From Alteromonas antoniana (lineage in GTDB: Bacteria > Pseudomonadota > Gammaproteobacteria > Enterobacterales > Alteromonadaceae), in assembly GCF_019249295.1 (NCBI RefSeq), contig NZ_JAESDH010000001.1:1-64000 (forward strand): a stretch of 64,000 nucleotides of DNA, given 5' to 3'. This document shows positions 35,688 through 45,033 of this stretch, in pieces (the stretch's first letter is position 1; every line of letters begins with the position of its first letter). The notes under the pieces are model-generated. The model did not search any database, was not told the DNA's origin, and saw only the letters and a list, made by a program, of their open reading frames with translations. The position numbers and the translations under genes were made by a program.

Positions 35688-38351
35688 TTAGAAAATCTCT
35701 TCCGGCTCAGGTGTTTCGGTTTCTTCTTCGACGGCAGGGTCTACCACTTCATCGTCACGAACGTAGACGTTAGGTTCAGTACCCTGAATAAAATATTCGA
35801 ATAGTGTCGTATGGTCTGTCCTTCGGGTCAACTTCCCACTGGTACGATCAATACGCACGCGAACGATATCCTCTGGGATCGGCATAGGGGAATGGGGTTT
35901 TTCAGCCAGTGCCACTTCCATAAACCGGATCCACGCAGGACCTGCCGCTTTCGCACCATCTTCAGTACCTATCAAGGCATTGCCTATCCAGTTAAATTTT
36001 TCAGGATTGCGGTTTATCAGGTTTTGGTTGCGGGTGGCCCGCCCCAGCTGACGGTTCATATCATCAAAGCCTACCCAGGCGGTGGCAACAAGATCTCTCT
36101 GAAAGCCACTGAACCAGGTATCGCGGGAGTCGTTTGTTGTACCGGTTTTGCCGGCAATATCAGTTCTCTGAAGAATGTTGCGAGCCCGCCAGCCCGTACC
36201 CAGCCAATACGTTTTCTTATTCCAATTGCCGTTAGCTCGCACGCCTGTGCGCATCATTTCACCTACCAAAAAGGCATTCTGAGGGGAAATAACCTGAGGT
36301 GCAGAGACCTTCACATCTTCATTTTCACTGGTTACCACGCCAGTTTGGTTGAGCTCTGCCGCAAGGCGTGCCTCGATATCGTCTTCCGGTATGTCGGAAT
36401 CCTCTGTCATGGTGTCATCAGTGCATGGATCACATGCCCATACCGGCTGGGTTTTCCACAATAACTCGCCCTGCTCATCCAACACCCGGTCTATAAAGTG
36501 AGGACGTATCAGAAACCCGCCATTGGCGATAACAGACATACCCCGCACAACTTCCAGCGGCGTATGCGAACCAGACCCGAGCGAGACGGTTTCATCCAGG
36601 GGGATATCTTCACGATTAAAACCGAATTTCGTGAGATGATCGGCGGTTTCCTGCAATCCAACGCCGCGAAGTAAACGCACAGAAACCACGTTCTTTGATT
36701 TACCTAATGCCACGCGCATACGGATTGGGCCATCGTATTCCGCTGGCGAGTTCTGAGGTCGCCAGGCTACACCCGTAGCAGCATTCCACTGGTTTATCGG
36801 TGCATCATTAATAATGGTTGCCAGCGTATAGCCGTTCTCAATCGCTGCTGAATACACGAAGGGTTTAATATTAGAGCCTACCTGACGCTTTGCCTGGGTC
36901 GCCCGGTTAAACTGGCTCTGATAAAAGCTGTATCCACCCACCACGGCCTGCACAGCACCGTTATGGGGGTTAAGCGCAACAAATGCGCCACTGACTTCAG
37001 GCATTTGTGCCAGTCGCCAGCTCCCTTCCTGCTTACGGATATACACTATCGCACCATCGGTCAGAATATCGCTCGCAGTTTCAGGCTCATTGCCCTGTCG
37101 ACTGTCGGTGATATATTCGCGGGCCCAGTCTAAGCCTTCCCATTCGATGGTTCGCTGTTTCCCATATTTATCCAGCGTATCAATGGACTGCCCTTTTACC
37201 TTCAGTACCACAGCCGGCATCAGCGGCTTAATCTCTTCATAGTCAGCAAGCGCCTTTACCATGGCGTCGCTATCCCATTGATCTCTAACGGCAGGCCGCT
37301 GCGGTTTTTGCTCACCGGCATCAGCAGGGGACACTCTATCGTTTTCAGGCTCGGCGTCTGATTCAGCGGGTTTGTTCCAGAAGTAATCCAGTGGCCCGCG
37401 ATAACCATGGCGCTCATCGTAGTCATGAAGGTTTCTCACTACGGCGTTTTGTGCAGCGATTTGTAAATCGGATGGCGCCGTAGCATACACTTGATACCCG
37501 CCAGTTTCGGCCTCGTCTTTGCCATACACTTCAACCATTTCCGAGTAAATCAGATCGGCAAGATAAGGGGCATCGACTTCAATTTCGGCGCCATGTTTGC
37601 GAGCAGAAACAGGCGCATTCGCTGCCTCGTCGAACTCTTGTTTGGTGATAAACCCTTCATCAAGCATTCGCATCAATACGATCCGACGACGTTCAAGGGA
37701 ACGGTCTGGTCGGCTTATTGGGTTCAGAACGGAGGGCGCCTGGGGCAGCCCGGCGATGGTTGCAAGTTGCGCAAGATTGAGATCTTTAAGCGTTTTGCCG
37801 TAATAAACCTGTGCGGCGGCTCCAAAGCCGAATGCCCGGTGTCCAAGCTCAACTTTATTCAGATAAAGCTCGAGGATTTCATCTTTGGTCAGCTCCTGCT
37901 CCATATGCAGTGCAATAAAGATTTCTTTTATCTTACGGATGTAGGTTTTTTCACGGGTAAGAAAGAAACCTCGCGCCAGCTGCATGGTGAGGGTACTGGC
38001 GCCCTGTTGCTTCTCGCCAGTGATAGCCAGATTCACTCCTGCCCGGATAATACCGATAGGGTCGATGCCCTTATGCTTATAGAAGCGACTGTCTTCTGTA
38101 GCTAGCACGGCATCAATAAGTTGTTGAGGAACATCCTCAAGTTCTACCGGGATCCGCCGTTTAACACCATACTGAGAGATCAATTTTCCGTCATGCGTGT
38201 AAATGCGCATGGGAGTTTGCAGACGAACATCCTTAAGAACAGTGACACTGGGCAGGTCAGGTTTGATATAAAAATAGATACCTACTAACGCAGCCGTTCC
38301 TAGTACTCCGAGGACGATTACAATAAAAAAGAGGGGCTTAATATACTTCAC
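35688..38351 (-). CDS. mrcA: Penicillin-binding protein 1A
   Basis: An 887-aa bifunctional class A PBP of the inner membrane. An N-terminal TM helix (about 7-27) is followed by the glycosyltransferase domain with catalytic E86 in ATEDSRF and GASTLTMQLAR, an OB/linker region, and the transpeptidase domain with the SxxK serine in VGSNIKP, the SKN triad and the KTG motif in AGKTGTTND. The start codon is GTG. It is divergent from pilM, a conserved neighbourhood. It polymerises glycan strands and crosslinks peptides. Confidence 0.96.
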   Translation of the reverse strand: MKYIKPLFFIVIVLGVLGTAALVGIYFYIKPDLPSVTVLKDVRLQTPMRIYTHDGKLISQYGVKRRIPVELEDVPQQLIDAVLATEDSRFYKHKGIDPIGIIRAGVNLAITGEKQQGASTLTMQLARGFFLTREKTYIRKIKEIFIALHMEQELTKDEILELYLNKVELGHRAFGFGAAAQVYYGKTLKDLNLAQLATIAGLPQAPSVLNPISRPDRSLERRRIVLMRMLDEGFITKQEFDEAANAPVSARKHGAEIEVDAPYLADLIYSEMVEVYGKDEAETGGYQVYATAPSDLQIAAQNAVVRNLHDYDERHGYRGPLDYFWNKPAESDAEPENDRVSPADAGEQKPQRPAVRDQWDSDAMVKALADYEEIKPLMPAVVLKVKGQSIDTLDKYGKQRTIEWEGLDWAREYITDSRQGNEPETASDILTDGAIVYIRKQEGSWRLAQMPEVSGAFVALNPHNGAVQAVVGGYSFYQSQFNRATQAKRQVGSNIKPFVYSAAIENGYTLATIINDAPINQWNAATGVAWRPQNSPAEYDGPIRMRVALGKSKNVVSVRLLRGVGLQETADHLTKFGFNREDIPLDETVSLGSGSHTPLEVVRGMSVIANGGFLIRPHFIDRVLDEQGELLWKTQPVWACDPCTDDTMTEDSDIPEDDIEARLAAELNQTGVVTSENEDVKVSAPQVISPQNAFLVGEMMRTGVRANGNWNKKTYWLGTGWRARNILQRTDIAGKTGTTNDSRDTWFSGFQRDLVATAWVGFDDMNRQLGRATRNQNLINRNPEKFNWIGNALIGTEDGAKAAGPAWIRFMEVALAEKPHSPMPIPEDIVRVRIDRTSGKLTRRTDHTTLFEYFIQGTEPNVYVRDDEVVDPAVEEETETPEPEEIF

Positions 38352-38490
38352 GAATTAATGATACCAAGGCAAATTTGCCAAAATGACTTATATTTTTATA
38401 CGTATGTGTCGTTAATAGAACCATAAATAACGAAAAAGTTGCGTAATATCCTAAGGTAGAGAAGTCACCTATGAATTCGGACACCAGCAC

Positions 38491-39558
38491 ATGAAATCGC
38501 TGTTTAAGAAAAAATTGCCCCCCATTGTGGGCGTAGACATAGGCACGCGTCAAATAAAAGCTGTGCTGTTAGAGCAGTCCGGCGATGGTTACGCGCTGCA
38601 GGGGTATGCATGCGAGCCAATTACCAAAAATGCATTCCAGGAGCGCGAAATTAAAGATTTCGAGCCTTTGAGCATTGCCCTTAAGAAGCTTAAAAAGTCT
38701 CTTAATACGCGTGTCAAACAAATAGCAGTCGCTGTGGCAGGAAGCTCGGTAATCAGCAAGGTGGTTTACATGGACCCGGATCAGAATGATTTCGAGCTGG
38801 AAAACCAGATCGAAATCGAAGCTGACAGCTTGATTCCTTATCCGCTGGAAGAAGTCTACCTGGATTTTGAAGAAATCGGTGAGAGCAAAAGCCACGTGGG
38901 AAAAGTCGATGTACTGCTAACAGCCGCGCACAAAGATCAGGTGGATCAGCGCCTGGTATTGGTGAGAGAAGCGAGTTTCGAACCGAAAATTGTCGATATT
39001 GAAGGCTATGCGTTAGGCAATGCCATTGACTTTTTCTATCACGGTGGAGAAGAAGATAAGTCAGTATGCTGCATTAACGTCGGCGCGTCTTTGCTTCAGG
39101 TTTGCGTTGTAGAAAACGGCAACGTCACCTACAGCAAAGAACATGCATTTGGCTTAAATGCGTTAATAAACGACCTCGCGGCCATCCACATGATTGAGCG
39201 AGAAGAGGCTGAGCGACAGCTGTTAAGCCACACCCTACCCTCTACCTGGGTTGAAGATACGTTACCGATTTTTGCTGCCAACCTGCAGCAAAACATAAAC
39301 CGAGCGCTGCAGATGTATATGACGACACTGCACGCCGAACGGCCGTCTAAAATCCTCTTCAGTGGCGGCGCTGCGGTGTTATCTCCGCTCATTGAGATAC
39401 TGCAGCAAGAGTTTGATATCGAGGTAGAGGTGTTCAATCCTTTTGATGGTATGAACATCAGCTCGAAACTGGATGCCGGTCAACTACAGGAAATCGCGCC
39501 GCAGCTGGCTATTGCTGCAGGGCTTGCGAGTCGGAGTTTTACGCCATGGCACATATAA
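38491..39558 (+). CDS. pilM: Type IV pilus assembly protein PilM
   Basis: A 355-aa cytoplasmic actin-like ATPase. Phosphate-binding segments VGVDIGTRQIKAVLL (13-27) and INVGASLLQV are visible, as is the C-terminal LFSGGAAVLSPL. It links the inner-membrane PilN/PilO complex to the pilus motor. First gene of pilMNOPQ; it overlaps pilN by 13 bp. Confidence 0.95.
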   Translation: MKSLFKKKLPPIVGVDIGTRQIKAVLLEQSGDGYALQGYACEPITKNAFQEREIKDFEPLSIALKKLKKSLNTRVKQIAVAVAGSSVISKVVYMDPDQNDFELENQIEIEADSLIPYPLEEVYLDFEEIGESKSHVGKVDVLLTAAHKDQVDQRLVLVREASFEPKIVDIEGYALGNAIDFFYHGGEEDKSVCCINVGASLLQVCVVENGNVTYSKEHAFGLNALINDLAAIHMIEREEAERQLLSHTLPSTWVEDTLPIFAANLQQNINRALQMYMTTLHAERPSKILFSGGAAVLSPLIEILQQEFDIEVEVFNPFDGMNISSKLDAGQLQEIAPQLAIAAGLASRSFTPWHI

Positions 39559-40130
39559 ATCTGCTTCCCTGGCGTGAAGAGCAACGTCAGCACCAGAAAA
39601 AACAATATCTGCTCGGCATGGTGGCTGTCGCAGCGATTGTTGGATTGATTTTCTGGTTTATCGGTCAGGCTATCGATCAACAAATCAAGCATCAGAATGC
39701 GCGAAACACGTACCTGGAAAAGGAAATATCTGCGCTGGATCAGCAAATTCAGGAAATCCAGAAGATTAAGGAAAGCAAGACCGCGATAGAACGTCGCATG
39801 GCGCTCATTGAGCAGCTTCAGGCGAGCCGGAATACCGCGCCGACCGTGTTCGATGAACTGGCCCGAATCGTTCCGCCTGGCGTGTCGTTCAGATCGATGC
39901 GTCGCACGGGTAATATCATCGAGATTGAGGGTATCAGCGAATCGAACAACCGGTTGTCAGACTTTATGCGTAAACTGGAGTCGTCAAAAGTGTTCACTGG
40001 TGGAGATTTATCCTCCATTGTCGCCGATACCAGTGCGAATGATGCTATCAGCGAATTTAATCTGAGATTTGGTATTAGTCCGCTGGTTGCGCCGGTACAT
40101 CCGGTGGCCGCTACAAAGGAGGCAAAATAA
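39546..40130 (+). CDS. pilN: Type IV pilus assembly protein PilN
   Basis: A 194-aa bitopic inner-membrane protein. The N-terminal MAHINLLPWREE is the PilM-binding signature; one transmembrane helix follows (about 24-43), then a coiled coil and a ferredoxin-like periplasmic domain. Confidence 0.95.
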   Translation: MAHINLLPWREEQRQHQKKQYLLGMVAVAAIVGLIFWFIGQAIDQQIKHQNARNTYLEKEISALDQQIQEIQKIKESKTAIERRMALIEQLQASRNTAPTVFDELARIVPPGVSFRSMRRTGNIIEIEGISESNNRLSDFMRKLESSKVFTGGDLSSIVADTSANDAISEFNLRFGISPLVAPVHPVAATKEAK

Positions 40131-40131
40131 G

Positions 40132-40740
40132 ATGAAATTTGACGCCTCTAAATTAAAAGAGTTGAACGAACTCGACTTCGAACAAATCGCCATCTGGCCT
40201 AAAGAAGTCAAAATTGTGGTAACCGCTTTTGTTGCCATTGTGATTGGCGCACTGAGTTACTATCTGCTAATTAGCCCAAAACTACCGATACTGGATAAGG
40301 CGGAAGTAAAAGAGCAGGAATTAAAACTACAGTTTGAAGCAAAATACCGCATCGCGGTTAACCTGGAAGCGTATAAAGACCAGCTTGCACGCATCGAAGA
40401 GGACTTTTCGTCGATGTTGAAATCGTTGCCCACCAGCAACGAAACGCCGGGCTTGCTCGACGACATTACTTACGTTGGCACTACGTCCGGGCTGAACTTT
40501 AAAATGCTGAACTGGCAGCAGGAAATTCCGAAGGAGTTTTATACTGAGCTGCCGATTGAAATGGAAGTCTCTGGTCGATATCACAATTTTGGTGAATTTG
40601 TATCGAAAATCGCCGACTTACCACGTATTGTAACGCTGCACGATTTTACGATTGATAATCAAAGTGACCAGCTTCGCTTGCAACTGCAGGCAAAAACCTA
40701 CCGTACGGCCAATGACGGCACGCAAGGGGGTGAAAAATGA
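40132..40740 (+). CDS. pilO: Type IV pilus assembly protein PilO
   Basis: A 202-aa inner-membrane partner of PilN. The ATG at 40132 has AAGGAGG 8 bp upstream and starts right after the pilN stop. One TM helix (about 24-44) precedes a coiled coil and the periplasmic domain (VSGRYHNFGEFVSKIADLPR). It overlaps pilP by 4 bp. Confidence 0.94.
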   Translation: MKFDASKLKELNELDFEQIAIWPKEVKIVVTAFVAIVIGALSYYLLISPKLPILDKAEVKEQELKLQFEAKYRIAVNLEAYKDQLARIEEDFSSMLKSLPTSNETPGLLDDITYVGTTSGLNFKMLNWQQEIPKEFYTELPIEMEVSGRYHNFGEFVSKIADLPRIVTLHDFTIDNQSDQLRLQLQAKTYRTANDGTQGGEK

Positions 40741-41285
40741 GAACACCGCAACGTGTTGTAGTCGTGGCGTTCTGCGTCGGCGCTTTGTCGGCGTGTTCTC
40801 CGAAGCTGGATGACCTGCGAACCTATACTGAGCAGGTAAAGCAAACTACGCAGGTATCAATCGAACCTTATCCAGAGTTTGCTGAACAACCGGCTTTTGT
40901 CTATTCCGCACAGGATTTACGAAGCCCGTTTGTTCGTCCGAGGAATAAACAGGCGCAGGCAGAGGTTGTCAAAAAAGCCAACTGTTTGCAGCCGGATTTC
41001 AGTCGAAACAAAGAAAAACTTGAAGAATATGGTCTGGACGCGCTGTCGTTGTCAGGGAGTTTTACCTCACAAGGAAAGCGCTGGGCACTGTTTAAAACTA
41101 ACGACGGCGGATTATATAAGGCCACAATTGGCAGCCATGTAGGGTTATTTCATGGCGAAGTGAAATCTGTAAGTCAAAACGAAGTAGTGATCGAACAATT
41201 GCTGCCTGACGGAGCGGGTTGCTGGCAACGTAAAGAGACGACGCTGACGCAAGCCTCGGCAGCAGGAGAAAATGGTAATGTCTGA
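40737..41285 (+). CDS. pilP: Type IV pilus assembly lipoprotein PilP
   Basis: A 182-aa lipoprotein; lipobox LSAC gives lipidated C20. The HR domain (FVRPRN... LSLSGSF... ALFKTNDGGLYKATIGSHVG) binds PilN/PilO and the secretin. The overlap with pilO (ATGA) supports coupled translation. Confidence 0.94.
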   Translation: MRTPQRVVVVAFCVGALSACSPKLDDLRTYTEQVKQTTQVSIEPYPEFAEQPAFVYSAQDLRSPFVRPRNKQAQAEVVKKANCLQPDFSRNKEKLEEYGLDALSLSGSFTSQGKRWALFKTNDGGLYKATIGSHVGLFHGEVKSVSQNEVVIEQLLPDGAGCWQRKETTLTQASAAGENGNV

Positions 41286-43050
41286 ACGATATATTTTTAA
41301 TAAAAAACTTAACAGACGCAGCAAAAAATGGGCGTGGTTCGGCGGTTCTGCCGTAGCGTTATTTTTGTTTCAGGTGTTTGCCGAACCGGTGCACGCACAG
41401 GAAGAGCCGGTACTGCTGGATCCGTACGCAGAGTCCCAACAAGTATTCAATGCAACGCTTACCGACATTGGATTTACGCGGGCTGCAAAGAATACGGCAG
41501 TGACGACCCTGACTTTTGATGGCAGTACCGCGAATCCACAGCTGATTGAGTCAAAGGGACAACTGACTGTGATTTTGCCTGCCGTGGAACTGGCTGAGGA
41601 TCAGTTAGTAGAACTCGATGTCATGCAATTCGGCACCGCCGTTTCTACCATTGAGACTTTTCAGGACGAAGACGCCTCGCGGGTAGTGATTTCATACGAA
41701 GGCCGGGTTTTTGCCCGCAATTCAGAGCAGGATAATACACTGCGTGTGGAAATCCAGCCCATGTCTGATGAAGAAATTGCGGAGCTTGATCAGAGCACCA
41801 AATATACCGGTGAGCCGCTGTCACTCGACTTCCAGGACGTGCCTGTACGAAAAGTGCTGCAAATTATTGCTCAGGTAAACGGATTCAACCTGGTCACTAC
41901 GGATACCGTGTCAGGTAACGTAACCATCAGTCTGACCGGTGTGCCGTGGGATCAGGCATTAGACATGATCCTGAAAGTCAAAGGACTGGATAAGCGGTTA
42001 GACGGTAACATTCTGCTGATCGCTCCGTCGGAAGAACTGGCAGCCCGTGAAGCGCAGCAGCTTCAGTCGAAAAAGCAGGTCGCCGATCTGGCGCCGCTGA
42101 AATCGGCCAGTATTACGGTGAATTATGCGAAAGCCGCAAACCTGGCGACGATTCTCAAAACCTCAGAAGGTGGCATTCTGACCGAACGGGGTTCGGTGAC
42201 GGTTGATGACCGAACCAATACCATTCTGGTGAGAGATACTCAGGAGTCAATTGACGAAGCTCGTCAGTTGGTCGACTCACTGGATATTCCGGTAAAACAG
42301 GTGTTGATTGAAAGCCGCATGGTAACAGTGCGCGACAATATCGACGAACAACTTGGCGTGCGCTGGGGTTTCAGTGACCGTCAGGATGATGACGGTGTGT
42401 CCGGCTCGATTGAAGGTGCGCAAACCATTGCGGGCGGGACGATCCCCAGCATCACTGATCGCTTGAATGTGAATCTGCCGGTGAGCAGCCCAGCTGGTCG
42501 CATTGGCTTTCAGGTAGCCAGCCTGGTAGATGGCACGATTCTCGACCTTGAGCTATCTGCGCTGGAATCTGAAAATAAAGGTGAGATCATCGCCAGTCCA
42601 CGAATCACTGTGGCCAATCAGCAGGAAGCGTACATCGAACAGGGTACTGAAATACCTTATGTACAATCGACCTCAAGCGGTGCAACGTCTGTGGAATTCA
42701 AGAAGGCCGTACTGAGCCTGAAAGTGACGCCGCACATCACGCCGGACAACCGCATCATTCTGGATTTGGTAGTTACGCAGGATACCCGCGGCGAAACGGT
42801 ATCGACGTCAACCGGCCCGGCTGTTGCAATTGATACCCAGGAAATTAAAACTCAGGTACTGGTGGAAAACGGAGAAACTGTTGTGCTGGGTGGTATTTTC
42901 CAGCAAATCAATACTGATGATGTCAGCAAGGTGCCTCTGTTTGGCGACCTTCCGGTTGTGGGTGCATTGTTTCGCAATACCGGGAAGCTATATCAGAAGC
43001 GTGAGCTGCTGATATTTGTGACGCCGAAAATCGTTGCTGAAACACTTTAA
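41278..43050 (+). CDS. pilQ: Type IV pilus secretin PilQ
   Basis: A 590-aa outer-membrane secretin. After a signal peptide (AVALFLFQVFAEPVHAQ) come an AMIN domain (about 50-155), N0 and N1 domains (VPVRKVLQIIAQVNGFN, then about 280-340), and the C-terminal secretin barrel (VEFKKAVLSLKVTPHITPDN). The ATG at 41278 is chosen because AGGAG is 9 bp upstream; an ATG at 41272 is too close to it. It overlaps pilP by 8 bp. The ring lets the pilus cross the outer membrane. Confidence 0.95.
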   Translation: MSERYIFNKKLNRRSKKWAWFGGSAVALFLFQVFAEPVHAQEEPVLLDPYAESQQVFNATLTDIGFTRAAKNTAVTTLTFDGSTANPQLIESKGQLTVILPAVELAEDQLVELDVMQFGTAVSTIETFQDEDASRVVISYEGRVFARNSEQDNTLRVEIQPMSDEEIAELDQSTKYTGEPLSLDFQDVPVRKVLQIIAQVNGFNLVTTDTVSGNVTISLTGVPWDQALDMILKVKGLDKRLDGNILLIAPSEELAAREAQQLQSKKQVADLAPLKSASITVNYAKAANLATILKTSEGGILTERGSVTVDDRTNTILVRDTQESIDEARQLVDSLDIPVKQVLIESRMVTVRDNIDEQLGVRWGFSDRQDDDGVSGSIEGAQTIAGGTIPSITDRLNVNLPVSSPAGRIGFQVASLVDGTILDLELSALESENKGEIIASPRITVANQQEAYIEQGTEIPYVQSTSSGATSVEFKKAVLSLKVTPHITPDNRIILDLVVTQDTRGETVSTSTGPAVAIDTQEIKTQVLVENGETVVLGGIFQQINTDDVSKVPLFGDLPVVGALFRNTGKLYQKRELLIFVTPKIVAETL

Positions 43051-43100
43051 CCGGAGCCAATATCGTCAGATTCAGGCTGTAGATAAATGTGTTTTCGTTG

Positions 43101-43130
43101 AAGGGCGCTGATTAGCGCCCTTTTTCTTTT
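43101..43130 (+). terminator. Terminator of the pilMNOPQ operon
   Basis: AGGGCGCT/AGCGCCCT stem with a 4-nt loop followed by TTTTCTTTT, 50 bp after the pilQ stop. A strong intrinsic terminator, so aroK must have its own promoter. Confidence 0.9.
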
Positions 43131-43253
43131 ACTAAACCATTTTAAATGATTGATTTTTAAAGATTTAGAATTAGGGTTCAACAAAACTTGCAACGCCTTG
43201 CAGTAAACTGAGATAATCCCGCTCTCGAAATTAAAGCGAGGTTAAAGGCGCAG

Positions 43254-43278
43254 TGCTTATTGAACGGTAGAATAAGCA
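43254..43278 (+). repeat. Hairpin in the aroK upstream region
   Basis: TGCTTATT/AATAAGCA inverted repeat with a 9-nt loop, 77 bp before aroK. A second small stem CTCG/CGAG lies nearby at about 43223-43240. They may be 5'-UTR structure; no known regulator site is recognised. Confidence 0.4.
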
Positions 43279-43354
43279 TGAATGAATGGGTGGCCAGACA
43301 GCGTTTTCCTAACACACCACCCCTAACATTAGAAAAGTTGTGATATAAGCAAAT

Positions 43355-43870
43355 ATGGCTGAAAAACGTAATATCTTTTTGGTTGGCCCTATGGGTGCGG
43401 GCAAGAGCACTATAGGCAGACACCTGGCAGATGAACTTCACCTTGAGTTTTATGATTCCGATCAGGAAATCGAGCGACGCACTGGCGCCGATATTGCCTG
43501 GATTTTCGACCTGGAAGGTGAAGATGGCTTTCGCAAACGCGAAGAGACTGTTATTAACGATCTGACAGACAAGCAAGGAATTGTACTTGCAACCGGTGGC
43601 GGTTCTGTGGTTAATAAAGCAGTACGCAACCGTTTGTCAGCGCGTGGAATTGTGGTGTATCTGCAAACGACTATCGACAAACAGGTAGCTCGCACACAAC
43701 GCGATAAGCGTCGCCCATTATTACAGAACGGCGACCCGGAACAAGTGCTTCGCGATCTGGCTCAAGAGCGTAATCCTATGTACGAAGAAGTTGCAGACTA
43801 CGTAGTAGATACCGACGACCAGTCTGCACGTTCCGTTGCAAACCAAATCATCAGCAAAATCGGTTTATAA
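43355..43870 (+). CDS. aroK: Shikimate kinase I
   Basis: A 171-aa NMP-kinase-fold enzyme phosphorylating shikimate. The Walker A GPMGAGKS is at 11-18; DSDQEIE, FRKREE and the TGGGSVV shikimate-binding loop are intact; the lid contains RDKRRPLL. First gene of aroK-aroB-damX. Confidence 0.96.
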   Translation: MAEKRNIFLVGPMGAGKSTIGRHLADELHLEFYDSDQEIERRTGADIAWIFDLEGEDGFRKREETVINDLTDKQGIVLATGGGSVVNKAVRNRLSARGIVVYLQTTIDKQVARTQRDKRRPLLQNGDPEQVLRDLAQERNPMYEEVADYVVDTDDQSARSVANQIISKIGL

Positions 43871-43894
43871 CCTATAGAAAGAGGAGCTACGCCC

Positions 43895-44962
43895 ATGTCA
43901 ACCTTAACTGTGGAACTTGGAGAGCGTAGTTACCCGATACAAATTGAAGCCGGACTGCTTAGCCAGCCCGGCTTTTTTGTGCCCTATATTCAGGGTCCTC
44001 TCGCCGTCATTGTGACCAACGAAACCATCGCACCGCTTTACTTGGCACAGGCCAAGGCGTGTTGTGGCGACAAACAGGTAGAAACTATTATCCTGCCAGA
44101 TGGCGAGCAGTATAAAACGCTGGATCAGTTTGGCATAGTTATGACCCGTCTGTTGGAGATGAATGCAGCCCGCGATACCACCCTTATCGCACTGGGCGGT
44201 GGGGTTATTGGCGACCTTTGCGGTTTCGTCGCGGCCACCTATCAGCGTGGCGTGCCATTTATCCAGGTGCCTACCACACTGCTATCTCAGGTCGACTCCT
44301 CAGTAGGGGGAAAAACCGCGGTAAATCATCCGCTGGGTAAAAACATGATTGGGGCCTTCTACCAACCGGTATTCGTAGCGATTGACACCGACACTTTGCG
44401 GTCACTCCCGGCACGTGAATTCAGCGCCGGCATGGCAGAAGTGATCAAGTACGGCATTATTTATGATGCAGCGTTTTTCAATTGGCTGGAAGCGAATGCT
44501 GATGCATTAAAAACGCATGAGCAGGCGCCGTTAATTCAGGCTATTCAGCGTTGCTGCGAGATTAAAGCGGAAGTGGTAGCGCAGGACGAGCGCGAAGGTG
44601 GATTACGCGCCATACTCAACCTTGGGCATACTTTTGGTCATGCCATTGAGGCTGAACTCGGCTACGGAAACTGGTTACATGGCGAAGCAGTAGCAGCTGG
44701 TACTATAATTGCTTGTAATACGGCAATGCATCTTGATTGGTTTACAGCGTCGGAAACCCGTCGCGTCAGCGATCTTTTCCTTGCCTTCGACCTTCCCGTG
44801 AAAGGTCCGGAAAGCATGACAAAAGCCGACTACGTAAAGCACATGAAGCGCGACAAGAAAGTCGAAGCAGGCAACATTCGGTTCGTACTACCGCAGCACA
44901 TCGGTAAAGCGGTAGTAACCAAAGACGTTACCGATGAGATCCTCACGGCTGTGCTTGCCTGA
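43895..44962 (+). CDS. aroB: 3-dehydroquinate synthase
   Basis: A 355-aa NAD+- and divalent-metal-dependent enzyme of the shikimate pathway. DGEQYKT, the [19 protein letters not shown] nucleotide block, [16 protein letters not shown] and the metal-binding [10 protein letters not shown] are present. AAGAGGAG precedes the ATG. Confidence 0.96.
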   Translation: MSTLTVELGERSYPIQIEAGLLSQPGFFVPYIQGPLAVIVTNETIAPLYLAQAKACCGDKQVETIILPDGEQYKTLDQFGIVMTRLLEMNAARDTTLIALGGGVIGDLCGFVAATYQRGVPFIQVPTTLLSQVDSSVGGKTAVNHPLGKNMIGAFYQPVFVAIDTDTLRSLPAREFSAGMAEVIKYGIIYDAAFFNWLEANADALKTHEQAPLIQAIQRCCEIKAEVVAQDEREGGLRAILNLGHTFGHAIEAELGYGNWLHGEAVAAGTIIACNTAMHLDWFTASETRRVSDLFLAFDLPVKGPESMTKADYVKHMKRDKKVEAGNIRFVLPQHIGKAVVTKDVTDEILTAVLA

Positions 44963-45033
44963 TACCAACAGATGCCTTCACTAACGGTTTATCAGCCTGA
45001 CTGACCAACAGGCAACACGCTGAGGGTACGCTC

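Noticed and set aside
35811-38105. Long open frames antisense to mrcA
   Set aside because: mrcA carries all class A PBP motifs; the opposite frames look non-coding.
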